DNA of 64,000 nt, taken from NCBI GenBank assembly GCA_910589665.1, contig CAJUTR010000003.1:102146-166145 (forward strand), written 5' to 3'. Every line of letters starts with the position of its first letter. Position 1 is the first letter of the stretch. Positions 33,786 through 43,142 of this stretch are shown here, piece by piece. The notes beneath the pieces were generated by a model that was not told the origin of the DNA, searched no databases, and was given only the letters and a program-made list of their open reading frames with translations. The position numbers and the translations under genes were made by a program. The DNA is from an uncultured Eubacterium sp. Its GTDB lineage: Bacteria > Bacillota > Clostridia > Lachnospirales > Lachnospiraceae.

Positions 33786-34403
33786 TTATTTCATCAATCG
33801 GAACAAACCGATCACTACGCCGAGAATAACGACATGATCGGCATAAATAGGTTCCATCGTATCATTTTCCGGCTGCAGGCGAAAACGTTCCCCTTCTTTG
33901 TAATAAGTTTTTACTGTGGCGGAGTCATCGATAAGGGCAACGACGATATCTCCATTCCTGGCAGTCGGGGTCTGTTGTACGATCACCTTGTCCCCCTCGT
34001 AGATACCGATATTGATCATACTCTCACCGCGGACATTTAAAATAAACAGGTCACCTGCAGGAAGTTCATCCGCGAGAAGAGGAAAATATCCGCTGATGTT
34101 TTGTTCCGCGAATATCGGCTGTCCTGCGGCAACGGTGCCGATGATCGGAATATTCCGCATCTCTTTCCGGGTCAGGTTAAAGCTGTCGTCTACGATCTCA
34201 ATCGCGCGGGGTTTCGTGGGATCCCTGCGGATATAACCGTTTTTTTCCAATGTTTCCAGATGCGAATGGACCGAAGACGTGGATTTCAGGTGAACGGCCT
34301 GACAAATCTCACGGACGGCGGGCGGATATCCCTTCGATAGGATCTGCTCTTTTATATACTCTAATATTTCACTTTGTTTGGCTGAAATGCGACCATTGCC
34401 CAT
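33786..34403 (-). CDS. lexA: SOS repressor LexA
   Basis: 205 residues. The N-terminal winged helix has AVREICQAVHLKSTSSVHSHL as recognition region. The self-cleavage Ala93-Gly94 lies in VAAGQPIF, and the Ser128/Lys165 dyad in RGESMI and SATVKTYY. LexA represses DNA damage genes until RecA filaments trigger autocleavage. AGGAGG precedes the ATG. Its promoter carries a LexA box over the -35, so it is autoregulated. In Bacillus lexA is beside yneA; here the yneA-like gene is about 12 kb away. Confidence 0.96.
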   Translation of the reverse strand: MGNGRISAKQSEILEYIKEQILSKGYPPAVREICQAVHLKSTSSVHSHLETLEKNGYIRRDPTKPRAIEIVDDSFNLTRKEMRNIPIIGTVAAGQPIFAEQNISGYFPLLADELPAGDLFILNVRGESMINIGIYEGDKVIVQQTPTARNGDIVVALIDDSATVKTYYKEGERFRLQPENDTMEPIYADHVVILGVVIGLFRLMK

Positions 34404-34438
34404 ATGTGTTCCCTCCTAGTATATGTGTTGGTACTATC

Positions 34439-34467
34439 ACTATAGCACATTTCTTGCTGGATGTCAA
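34439..34467 (-). promoter_or_regulatory. lexA promoter (minus strand)
   Basis: On the minus strand, TTGACA (34467-34462), 17 bases, TATAGT (34444-34439). Confidence 0.75.
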
Positions 34468-34478
34468 ACGTTTGTTCT
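34465..34478 (-). promoter_or_regulatory. LexA box at lexA
   Basis: Minus strand AGAACAAACGTTTG agrees at 12 of 14 positions with the B. subtilis consensus CGAACRNRYGTTYC. It overlaps the upstream half of the lexA -35. Confidence 0.7.
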
Positions 34479-34581
34479 GATTTTTTAAATTCCCCACTGC
34501 GAACACGTATAAAAACACGATACAATGCAAATGCTTTTGTTAGAACTCAGAAGCGAACATTAAGAAATTTGATTTTTATGG

Positions 34582-34610
34582 TAGACAAAATCGCGTTATA
34601 AAGTTATAAT
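34582..34610 (+). promoter_or_regulatory. Promoter of the SH3-domain protein gene
   Basis: TAGACA at 34582-34587, 17 bases, TATAAT at 34605-34610, the same boxes and spacing as before the DPN-repeat gene at 3095. Confidence 0.6.
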
Positions 34611-34656
34611 AGATGAGAAAGCGTTTTGGTTAATTTTAATAAGGAGAGAGAAACAA

Positions 34657-35481
34657 ATGAGCGAAGGGAAACAACAAAAATTTGGTGAAAAATTAAAACA
34701 TGATAAAAAATTTAGATTTGAATTTATAGTAGGGATTTGGACAGGCCTTATTTCCATTTTTCTGATCGTTGCCGTTTTTAAAGTCGGCGGGGTATATCTT
34801 GCGGCAAGCAATGATACGGTGGAAACCGATGAGGTCACAGATGATTCCCCGGTTCTCGTATCGGAACCTGCCTTTGAGGCAGATGAGCCTGAAGAGACAA
34901 AGCGGCCATATGAATCGGCGATCATCAATCACAATGAAGAAGATTTTATGAATGAGGAGGATGAAGAGGATGAGGATTTGAAAACGGCCGAAACCGCTTA
35001 TGCGACTGCAGTTGTCAATCTTCGTAAAGAACCCGCGCTCACAGCGCCGGTGATCGGGAAACTCCAGCCAGGAGATCGGGTGACGATCGTTAAATTTGAT
35101 AAAGAATGGACACACGTTAAATTTAATGGAAGCGAAGGATATGTAAGTACGATCTACCTGAGTACGAGAAGACCGGCGGACGAACCGGCTGAACCATCGG
35201 TAACAACGCCGAAACCGGCATCTACGGTGAAACCGAAACAAACGTCCAAACCAAAGCAGACAAAAAAACCAAAAGTAACAAAGAAACCGAAAAAGACTGA
35301 AAAACCAGATGAGATGGATGAAACGGATAACGATCCGACGAAAGCACCGGATCCGACAAAGGCGCCGGATCCGACAAAAGTGCCAGAGCCGACAAAGGCG
35401 CCGGATCCGACGAAAGCGCCGGATCCGACAAAGGAGCCGGAGCCCACAAAGGAGCCGGATCAGTCAGAAGTTTCTGAATAG
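34657..35481 (+). CDS. Membrane-anchored bacterial SH3-domain protein with DPTK repeat tail
   Basis: 274 residues. A short basic cytoplasmic head, one membrane helix (about residues 25-48, GIWTGLISIFLIVAVF), an acidic linker, an SH3b domain near residues 112-168 (VVNLRKEPALTAPVIGKLQPGD; WTHVKFNGSEGYVSTIYL) and a Pro/Lys/Thr tail with repeated DPTKAP units. SH3b domains usually bind wall peptides. The tail probably spans the wall. Ribosome site AAGGAGAG. The gene lies between divergent lexA and mutS. Function unknown beyond wall association. Confidence 0.85.
   Translation: MSEGKQQKFGEKLKHDKKFRFEFIVGIWTGLISIFLIVAVFKVGGVYLAASNDTVETDEVTDDSPVLVSEPAFEADEPEETKRPYESAIINHNEEDFMNEEDEEDEDLKTAETAYATAVVNLRKEPALTAPVIGKLQPGDRVTIVKFDKEWTHVKFNGSEGYVSTIYLSTRRPADEPAEPSVTTPKPASTVKPKQTSKPKQTKKPKVTKKPKKTEKPDEMDETDNDPTKAPDPTKAPDPTKVPEPTKAPDPTKAPDPTKEPEPTKEPDQSEVSE
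35328..35460 (+). repeat. DPTKAP coding repeat
   Basis: Seven to eight 18-bp units encode [D/E]PTK[A/V/E]P, with a DNA core such as GATCCGACAAAGGCGCCG. Like the array at 3731-3946 it has an 18-bp period but a different sequence. Confidence 0.8.
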
Positions 35482-35516
35482 AGCGAATACATACTGTTTA
35501 CGAATGGAGGAGATGA

Positions 35517-38201
35517 ATGGGAGAACAGTTGACACCAATGATGCAAAAATATTTGGAAACTAAAAATGAATATAACGACTGCATCTTATTTTACCGATTG
35601 GGCGATTTTTATGAAATGTTTTTTGAAGATGCTAAATGCGTCTCAAAAGAACTTGAACTTACGCTTACTGGAAAAAGCTGTGGATTAAAAGAAAGGGCAC
35701 CCATGTGTGGTGTCCCCTTTCATTCTGCGGAAGGTTATATTACCCGTTTGGTATCCAAAGGATATAAAGTGGCGATCTGCGAACAGGTGGAAGATCCGAA
35801 ACAGGCAAAGGGGCTTGTGAAACGTGAGGTGATCCGCGTGGTTACCCCTGGTACGAACTGCAATCTGACATCGCTTGACGAGAGCCAGAATAACTACCTG
35901 ATGGGGATCGTCTCCACAGACGACCTGTTTGGTCTGGCAGTTGCGGACGTAACGACTGGGGAATTTCTATTGACTGAGGTCGATTCCCTCGGGAAGCTGT
36001 TGGACGAGATCAATAAGTTCAATCCTTCGGAAATCATATGCAACGATTCCTTTTACATAAATGGACTTGAAATCGAAGAGCTGACTGGGCGGCTTGGCAT
36101 TTCCATTTCTTCGCTGGCTCCGCACTATTTTGACGAAGAACTCTGTAAAAAAACACTCTGCCGCCATTTTTCCGTGGCAACGCTCGACGGGATGGGATTG
36201 GGGGATTACTCCGCCGGTATCACGGCTGCCGGTGCGGTTATGGAATATTTGCTGGAAACGCAAAAAAATTCCCTGTCACACATGTTATCGCTTGTTCCGT
36301 ACCAGACAGGGAAATACATGTTATTGGACCGCAATACGAGGAGAAATCTGGAACTGGTGGAAACACTACGAGAAAAACAGAAGAGGGGTTCGCTTCTCTG
36401 GGTACTTGACAAGACAAAGACGGCGATGGGGGCAAGAAAGCTTCGGAACAGCTTGGAACAGCCGCTCATTGACCGGGATGAGATCGTAAAGCGCCACGAC
36501 GCGATCGAGGAATTGAACCAGAATATGATCACGAGGGAAGAGATGCGCGAGTATCTGAACCCCATCTATGATTTGGAGCGACTGCTCAGTAAGATCAGTT
36601 ATAAATCGGCAAATCCGAGAGATCTGATCGCGCTGCGCAGTTCCCTTGATATGCTGCCGCACCTCTTATTTTTATGCCAAAATTTTGACAGTCGTTTTTT
36701 TCAGGAACTCAGTGAAGAAATAGATCCTTTGGAGGATATTTGTTCCCTCATTTCGAGCGCTGTTCAGGACGAACCGCCGATCGCGCTCCACGATGGCGGG
36801 ATCATCCGGGAAGGGTATGACGAACGGGTCGATCAGCTGCGCGCCGCCAAATCCGACGGAAAAACATGGCTCGCCTCTCTGGAAAGTGAGGAAAGGGAAA
36901 AGACGGGTATTAAGAACTTAAAGATTAAGTTCAACCGGGTATTCGGTTACTACCTCGAGGTGACAAATTCATATAAACATCTGGTGCCGGATAGCTGGAT
37001 GCGCAAGCAAACGCTGACAAACGCAGAGCGGTACACGACCGTACGGTTAAAGGAACTGGAAGATACGGTGCTGGGAGCAGAAGAGAAGCTGTATCATCTG
37101 GAATACGAACTATTCTGTCATGTGCGGGACCATATTTTTACACAAATTGACCGGATTCAGAGGACAGCGCGGGCAATCGCCTCGCTGGATATGGTCGCCT
37201 CCCTCGCTTATGTGGCGGAGAAAAACCAATATGTGCGGCCGGAGCTGAATGACAGTGGTAAACTGACGATCAAAGACGGACGGCATCCTGTGATCGAGCA
37301 GATGATCGATCATGAAATGTTTATTTCCAATGATACGTTTTTGGATGAAGATTCGCATCGCCTCGTTATCATAACCGGGCCGAACATGGCTGGAAAATCT
37401 ACTTATATGCGGCAGACTGCCCTGATCGTCCTGATGGCGCAGCTCGGAAGCTTTGTCCCTGCGGCATCCGCTGATATTTCTATTGTCGACCGCATTTTTA
37501 CGCGCGTGGGAGCGTCCGATGACCTGGCCAGCGGCCAGAGTACATTTATGGTGGAAATGACCGAAGTGGCAAATATCCTGCACAACGCCTCGAAAAAAAG
37601 CCTGATCATCTTGGATGAGATCGGTAGGGGAACATCTACGTTTGACGGCTTGAGCATTGCCTGGGCTGTTGTCGAACATATCGTGAATAAAAAAAATATC
37701 GGTGCGAAAACATTATTTGCCACGCACTATCATGAGCTGACCGAACTGGAAGGGAAACTGGAGGGAGTGCAAAACTACTGTATCGCCGTAAAGGAGGATG
37801 GGGAAGACATCGTATTTCTCCGGAAGATCGTCAAAGGCGGCGCCGATAAAAGCTACGGCATTCAGGTCGCGAAACTTGCCGGTGTCCCAGACAACGTGCT
37901 GGAACGGGCGCATGAGATCGCGAGAGAATTAGAGAATGGCAGCATCAACCCTATGATACTGTCTGATCCGTCTGCTGCCGATGCGGCATACAATGGATCG
38001 GCGAACACCTTATCGGTACACGCCGGATCGGCGCCTGTAAAAGAGGAGATGGAGCAGCTCTCTATTTTTGACGCCGTCACGTCGTTTCGCTATGAGGACA
38101 TCCTTTTTGAGTTGCGCGATATCGACCTGTCCCATGTCACGCCGATGGATGCAATGAATCTTGTATATAAATGGCAAAATAAGTTGAAAGATAAATGGTA
38201 A
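35517..38201 (+). CDS. mutS: DNA mismatch repair protein MutS
   Basis: 894 residues, full-length MutS1. The N-terminal mismatch-recognition domain contains the LGDFYEMFFEDA motif (Phe and Glu contact the mispair). Connector, lever, clamp and ATPase domains follow, with Walker A GPNMAGKSTYMRQ near residue 621, Walker B IILDEIGRGTSTFDG and the HYHELTELE switch. It starts mismatch repair with MutL, encoded 3 bases downstream. Ribosome site GGAGGAG. It differs clearly from the short MutS-like pair at 18973-22079. Confidence 0.97.
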   Translation: MGEQLTPMMQKYLETKNEYNDCILFYRLGDFYEMFFEDAKCVSKELELTLTGKSCGLKERAPMCGVPFHSAEGYITRLVSKGYKVAICEQVEDPKQAKGLVKREVIRVVTPGTNCNLTSLDESQNNYLMGIVSTDDLFGLAVADVTTGEFLLTEVDSLGKLLDEINKFNPSEIICNDSFYINGLEIEELTGRLGISISSLAPHYFDEELCKKTLCRHFSVATLDGMGLGDYSAGITAAGAVMEYLLETQKNSLSHMLSLVPYQTGKYMLLDRNTRRNLELVETLREKQKRGSLLWVLDKTKTAMGARKLRNSLEQPLIDRDEIVKRHDAIEELNQNMITREEMREYLNPIYDLERLLSKISYKSANPRDLIALRSSLDMLPHLLFLCQNFDSRFFQELSEEIDPLEDICSLISSAVQDEPPIALHDGGIIREGYDERVDQLRAAKSDGKTWLASLESEEREKTGIKNLKIKFNRVFGYYLEVTNSYKHLVPDSWMRKQTLTNAERYTTVRLKELEDTVLGAEEKLYHLEYELFCHVRDHIFTQIDRIQRTARAIASLDMVASLAYVAEKNQYVRPELNDSGKLTIKDGRHPVIEQMIDHEMFISNDTFLDEDSHRLVIITGPNMAGKSTYMRQTALIVLMAQLGSFVPAASADISIVDRIFTRVGASDDLASGQSTFMVEMTEVANILHNASKKSLIILDEIGRGTSTFDGLSIAWAVVEHIVNKKNIGAKTLFATHYHELTELEGKLEGVQNYCIAVKEDGEDIVFLRKIVKGGADKSYGIQVAKLAGVPDNVLERAHEIARELENGSINPMILSDPSAADAAYNGSANTLSVHAGSAPVKEEMEQLSIFDAVTSFRYEDILFELRDIDLSHVTPMDAMNLVYKWQNKLKDKW

Positions 38202-38204
38202 GAA

Positions 38205-40067
38205 ATGATGATTCAGGTTTTAGATCAGAATACGATAAACCAGATCGCGGCCGGAGAGGTCATTGAGCGGCCGGCTGCCGTGGTGAAAGAATTGGTGGAA
38301 AATGCGATTGATTCCGGGGCAACCGCGGTGACGGTGGAAATCAAGGAAGGCGGGATCCGGTTCATCCGTATTACAGATAACGGATGCGGCATCCGCCATG
38401 AGGAGATCCCGCTGGCATTTGAGCGGCATGCGACGAGTAAGATCACAGGCATCGAGGACTTACTGCGAGTCAAGAGCCTCGGTTTCCGGGGCGAGGCTCT
38501 TTCAAGCATTGCCGCCGTTTCTCAGGTAGAACTCATTACAAAAGAGGCCGGAGCCATTCTCGGTTCACGCTATGAGATACAGGGTGGGACTGAAATGGCG
38601 AAGGAGGAGATCGGCTGTCCCGATGGTACGACGTTTATCGTGCGGAATTTATTTTATAATACGCCGGCGAGAGGGAAATTTCTGAAAACAAAAACGACAG
38701 AAGGAAATTATGTCAATGACGTCGTGGTTCACTTCATCTTATCTCATCCTGAAATCCGCTTCAAATTTATTTGGGACGGCAGGACAAAAATCCAGACTTC
38801 GGGGAACGGAAATGTAAAAGATAATATTTATAACCAGTTTGGCGCGGACATTACAAAAGCGCTCCTTCCCATCGACATCGAAAAACAGGGGATGAAGGTG
38901 TCTGGATTTATTGGAAAACCGGAGCTTTCCCGCGGCACCCGCTCTTTTATGAACTATTACATCAATGGAAGATATATCAAAAGCCCAGTCGTACAAAAGG
39001 CGATCGAAAGCGCCTACAGCGGATTTACCATGACAAACCGGTTTCCATTTACCACATTATTTTTAGACATAGACAGCTCCCTTCTCGACGTTAATGTCCA
39101 TCCGTCAAAGATGGAAGTCCGCTTTACGAACCAGGAAGATGTCTATGGCCTGTTAGAGACTGGACTGCATGAGGTACTCAAACAGGCTGTCCTTATACCG
39201 AACGTGACACTTTCGGATGGATCGGAACGAACAGCGAAAGCCAAAAAAGAGGAAAAGAAGCAAATACCGCGGCCAAATTCACCCGAACCATTTGAGACAG
39301 CACGGATCAGGCAGGAACAGGCAGAGAACGAACAAACCAGACAGGAACAGGCGTCATCTGCTCTCTGGTCTGTGGATCAAAAACCAATGATCGAGCAGAG
39401 AAAACATCCGGAGCCAGCAAAAGTACATCCCATCCAGCAATACGAACAGCAGACGATGCCGCAGGGCGAATTACTGAAAGAAGACGATTCGGTGTCATTC
39501 CGGCTGATCGGACAGGTGTTTGACACGTACTGGCTTGTGGAGTGGAAGAATGAACTGCTGATCATCGATCAGCATGCTGCCCACGAAAAAGTATTGTATG
39601 AACAGCTGATCCATGAATTGGACACAAACCATGTTTACAGTCAGAATCTGCTGACGCCGATCGTTTTAACACTGACGCACAAAGAAAAAGAAGTGCTTCA
39701 GACCTATTGGGAAACATTTGCGAAATTAGGATTTGAAATCGACGATTTTGGCGGGGATGAATACGCCATCAAAGCAGTTCCTTCCCATTTTCTACACCTG
39801 GCATCCAGACAGCTATTTTACAGCATTCTAGATGAACTGCTGGAAAACCCGATGGCATCCAGATACGGCTCCATCACGGACCGCTGTGCGTCGATCGCCT
39901 GCAAGGCGGCAGTAAAAGGAAACCATACCCTTTCCTTTGCGGAGGCCGAGACTCTATTCAAGCAAATGTTACAGGCGAAAGAGCCGTATCACTGCCCGCA
40001 TGGCCGGCCGACGACGGTTTCCATGTCGAAACAGGAATTTGAGAAGAAATTTAAAAGGATCGTATAA
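38205..40067 (+). CDS. mutL: DNA mismatch repair protein MutL (endonuclease type)
   Basis: 620 residues. N-terminal GHKL ATPase: IAAGEVIERPAAVVKEL, DNGCGIR and KSLGFRGEAL. C-terminal dimerisation domain with the metal-binding endonuclease motif DQHAAHEKVLYE and ACKAAVKG/CPHGRPT, as in MutL of bacteria without MutH. A Gln/Glu-rich linker near residues 345-410 joins them. The ribosome site is weak and the start is 3 bases after the mutS stop, so translation is likely coupled. Two ATGs are adjacent; 38205 or 38208. Confidence 0.96.
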   Translation: MMIQVLDQNTINQIAAGEVIERPAAVVKELVENAIDSGATAVTVEIKEGGIRFIRITDNGCGIRHEEIPLAFERHATSKITGIEDLLRVKSLGFRGEALSSIAAVSQVELITKEAGAILGSRYEIQGGTEMAKEEIGCPDGTTFIVRNLFYNTPARGKFLKTKTTEGNYVNDVVVHFILSHPEIRFKFIWDGRTKIQTSGNGNVKDNIYNQFGADITKALLPIDIEKQGMKVSGFIGKPELSRGTRSFMNYYINGRYIKSPVVQKAIESAYSGFTMTNRFPFTTLFLDIDSSLLDVNVHPSKMEVRFTNQEDVYGLLETGLHEVLKQAVLIPNVTLSDGSERTAKAKKEEKKQIPRPNSPEPFETARIRQEQAENEQTRQEQASSALWSVDQKPMIEQRKHPEPAKVHPIQQYEQQTMPQGELLKEDDSVSFRLIGQVFDTYWLVEWKNELLIIDQHAAHEKVLYEQLIHELDTNHVYSQNLLTPIVLTLTHKEKEVLQTYWETFAKLGFEIDDFGGDEYAIKAVPSHFLHLASRQLFYSILDELLENPMASRYGSITDRCASIACKAAVKGNHTLSFAEAETLFKQMLQAKEPYHCPHGRPTTVSMSKQEFEKKFKRIV

Positions 40068-40070
40068 GAT

Positions 40071-41012
40071 ATGAAAAGACCACTTATTATACTTACCGGC
40101 CCGACGGCGGTCGGGAAAACAGCTGTTTCGATCCAGCTGGCAAAGGCAGTTGGAGGCGAGATCGTCTCTGCGGATTCGATGCAGATCTACAAGTATATGG
40201 ATGTGGGAACGGCGAAGATCATGCCGGATGAGATGGAGGGCGTGCCGCACCATCTCATAGATGAGATCACGCCGGACACCCCATTCCACGTATATGAGTT
40301 TAAAAAAATGGCGCAGGCCAGTATGGAACAGATTTATGAGCGCGGCAACATTCCCATCGTCACAGGAGGCACCGGTTTTTATATCCAGGCGCTTTTATAT
40401 GATATTGATTTTTGTGACGAGCCGGCCGACCATGCCTATCGGCGTGAACTAACAGAAATTTCAGAAGAGAAGGGGGCCGGATACCTTCACGACATGCTGC
40501 GCGCTGTCGATGAGGATTCCGCACGCTCCATCCATCCCCATAATAGAAAGCGCGTCATCCGCGCGCTCGAATATTTTCATGACAATGGCGTGCCGATTTC
40601 CGTCCATAACAGAGAACAGCGGGAAAAACAGTCGCCATATCATTTTTTGTATCTCGTCCTCACGATGGATCGGCAGAAACTATATGAGAGGATCAATAAA
40701 AGAGTCGATCAGATGGTCCGTAACGGATTATTTGAGGAAACGGAAATGCTCCTAGCAAAGGGCTATACAAAAGACATGGTGTCCATGCAGGCGATCGGCT
40801 ATAAAGAATTGTTTCCTTATTTTGAGGGAAGCGTAACAAAAGAAGAAGCCATCGAACAGCTGAAACAGGATACAAGACATTTTGCGAAGCGGCAGCTTAC
40901 ATGGTTCCGACGGGTGAGGGACGTAACCTTTATCCAAAAAGATGACTTTGAAAACGACGACGCCCTGCTCCGCGAACTACTTCAATTAGCAGAAAGGAAA
41001 CTGGATTTATGA
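40071..41012 (+). CDS. miaA: tRNA dimethylallyltransferase MiaA
   Basis: Adds a dimethylallyl group to A37 of tRNAs reading UNN codons. 313 residues. P-loop GPTAVGKTAVS, SADSMQIYKYMDVGTAK, the VGGTGFYIQAL-like segment here TGGTGFYIQAL, and the QAIGYKELFPY motif. Starts 3 bases after mutL; mutL-miaA is a common pair. Confidence 0.96.
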   Translation: MKRPLIILTGPTAVGKTAVSIQLAKAVGGEIVSADSMQIYKYMDVGTAKIMPDEMEGVPHHLIDEITPDTPFHVYEFKKMAQASMEQIYERGNIPIVTGGTGFYIQALLYDIDFCDEPADHAYRRELTEISEEKGAGYLHDMLRAVDEDSARSIHPHNRKRVIRALEYFHDNGVPISVHNREQREKQSPYHFLYLVLTMDRQKLYERINKRVDQMVRNGLFEETEMLLAKGYTKDMVSMQAIGYKELFPYFEGSVTKEEAIEQLKQDTRHFAKRQLTWFRRVRDVTFIQKDDFENDDALLRELLQLAERKLDL

Positions 41013-42331
41013 TAGACAGGGAACATTTATATACGATGTATGAAAGCTGCGGGATCAGCCGGGCGGTACTCGATTATGGAAACGCCATCTGCCACAAACT
41101 GGAACCTCGATTTCATCAAATCGATGAGGTCGCGCAGTACAATCAGCTTAAAGTACTGCGGGCGTTTCATAACAACCGCGTCAGCGCCGAGCACTTGCAT
41201 GGCAGCACGGGGTATGGTTATAATGACGACGGGCGGGACACGCTGGAAAAAGTGTATGCCGATCTATTCCAATGCGAAGACGCGCTTGTGCGATCGCAGA
41301 TCACATGCGGCACGCACGCGCTTACGATCGCCCTCTCCTCGATCCTCCGACCGGGGGACGAACTTCTTTCCCCGGTTGGGAAGCCTTATGATACGCTGGA
41401 GGGGATCATTGGTATCAATGGCAAAAAAGAACCCGGATGCCTGCGCGAATTCGGTATTACGTATGCGCAGGTGGATCTGAAAGAGGACAGCAGCTTTGAC
41501 CGGGAGAACATCCGGCAGGCTGTCAACGAGAGGACAAAACTTGTGACGATCCAGCGCTCAAAAGGGTACGCCATGCGCAAAACCTTATCGGTCAAACAGA
41601 TCGGTGAATTGATCTCCTTTATAAAAACCTGTAAGCCGGATGTCATATGTATGGTAGATAACTGTTATGGGGAATTTGTCGATCTGATCGAGCCGACCGA
41701 AGTGGGCGCCGATCTGGTCGTTGGTTCCCTTATCAAAAATCTGGGCGGCGGTATCGCTCCCATGGGCGGTTATCTGGCCGGGAAGCGGGAACTTGTAGAG
41801 TTCGCTGCCAGCCGCCTGACAGCGCCGGGACTGGCAAAAGAAGTCGGCGCCTCTCTCAGTATCAATCCATCTTTTTATCAGGGATTATATTTTGCGCCTA
41901 CAGTCGTGGCAAGCGCGCTCAAATGCGCTGTGTTTGCTGCCAATCTGTACGAAGGGCTTGGATTCGAGACAAGTCCGTCAGGTGAGGAAGAACGCAATGA
42001 TATCATCCAGGCCGTAGCGCTCGGTTCCCCGGAAAAGGTCATCGCTTTCTGCCGCGGTATCCAGGCCGGTTCTCCGGTAGACAGCTACGTGGCGCCGGAG
42101 CCGTATGCGATGCCGGGCTATCACAGTGACGTCATCATGGCGGCGGGTAACTTCATTCAGGGGTCGTCCATCGAACTCAGCGCCGATGCCCCGATCGAGC
42201 CGCCCTACAGCGTCTACTTTCAGGGCGGTCTAACGTGGCAGCACGGGAAATACGGGATCCTGATGTCGCTGCAGCGTCTCGTAGATGAGAATTTAGTCGA
42301 TTTGCGCGAGAAAAAGACGAAAACTATCTAA
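41009..42331 (+). CDS. Methionine gamma-lyase family protein (aluminum-resistance/YnbB type)
   Basis: 440 residues of PLP fold type I. The N-terminal block HLHGSTGYGYNDDGRDTLE, SQITCGTHAL, DNCYGEFVD and the PLP lysine in GSLIKNLGGG (near residue 243) match the family annotated in Firmicutes as YnbB or aluminium-resistance protein. The substrate has not been established to my knowledge; true methionine gamma-lyase activity should not be assumed. The start overlaps the miaA stop (ATGA), so it is the last gene of the mutS-mutL-miaA operon. Confidence 0.88.
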   Translation: MIDREHLYTMYESCGISRAVLDYGNAICHKLEPRFHQIDEVAQYNQLKVLRAFHNNRVSAEHLHGSTGYGYNDDGRDTLEKVYADLFQCEDALVRSQITCGTHALTIALSSILRPGDELLSPVGKPYDTLEGIIGINGKKEPGCLREFGITYAQVDLKEDSSFDRENIRQAVNERTKLVTIQRSKGYAMRKTLSVKQIGELISFIKTCKPDVICMVDNCYGEFVDLIEPTEVGADLVVGSLIKNLGGGIAPMGGYLAGKRELVEFAASRLTAPGLAKEVGASLSINPSFYQGLYFAPTVVASALKCAVFAANLYEGLGFETSPSGEEERNDIIQAVALGSPEKVIAFCRGIQAGSPVDSYVAPEPYAMPGYHSDVIMAAGNFIQGSSIELSADAPIEPPYSVYFQGGLTWQHGKYGILMSLQRLVDENLVDLREKKTKTI

Positions 42332-42417
42332 AAAAACTTTTGTTATTTCTATACTTTTATGAAAAATTATGGTAGAATAGTCATGTATGATTGGCGTTGG
42401 CAGGGTTAGGGAAACGT

Positions 42418-43116
42418 ATGAGACAGAATTATAATACGATGAAGGATCTTCCTATATCGGAACGACCTTATGAAAAAATCGAAAAATATGGGGTTTCGTG
42501 TTTGTCCGACGCAGAACTGGTAGCCGTTCTTATCAAAAACGGCACCAGGAATAAAAACAGCGTCGAACTTGCCAGGGAAATTTTAAATCATCATCCGGTA
42601 CACAAAGGACTGATCGGTCTGCATTATCTTTCCGATCAGGAACTAAAGCATATTGATGGGATCGGAAGGGTAAAAGCCGCACAGCTTTTATGCGCGGCAG
42701 AAATATCAAACCGCATGACAAAACAGCGCATACCGGAGCGCGAGCCATTTAACTCACCAGAGACGGTGGCAGGATTTTTTATGGAAGAAATGCGCACGAA
42801 AACGACGGAATCTACAGTTGTTGCTTTTTTGGACAACCGGTGCCGGCTGATTCGGTACGAGATACTATTTGTCGGTTCGATCTCTTCCTGTGTCGCAAAT
42901 CCGAGGGAAATTCTGAAAAAAGCACTACAATACGATGCCTCCTGCTTCATACTGATACATAATCACCCCAGCGGGGATTGTACGCCCAGCCAGGCGGATC
43001 TTTCTTTGACCGAACGGGTCAAAGAGGCCGGCGAGTTGATCGGTATACAACTGCTGGATCATATTATACTTGGTGATTGTCAGTATGTCAGCCTTCGAGA
43101 GCGAGGACACATTTAA
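42418..43116 (+). CDS. radC: RadC/JAMM-domain protein
   Basis: 232 residues. Helix-hairpin-helix part (LSDAELVAVLIKNGTRNKN; IDGIGRVKAAQL) and a JAMM metalloprotease-like domain with HNHPSGDCTPSQAD. The name comes from an old repair phenotype that was reassigned; the molecular role is unsettled. I use ATG 42418, after a TAGGGAAA site; 42439 is an alternative. It lies directly before mreB as in Bacillus and many Clostridia. Confidence 0.9.
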   Translation: MRQNYNTMKDLPISERPYEKIEKYGVSCLSDAELVAVLIKNGTRNKNSVELAREILNHHPVHKGLIGLHYLSDQELKHIDGIGRVKAAQLLCAAEISNRMTKQRIPEREPFNSPETVAGFFMEEMRTKTTESTVVAFLDNRCRLIRYEILFVGSISSCVANPREILKKALQYDASCFILIHNHPSGDCTPSQADLSLTERVKEAGELIGIQLLDHIILGDCQYVSLRERGHI

Positions 43117-43142
43117 TAGAAAAGATAGAGAGGATGAACAAA

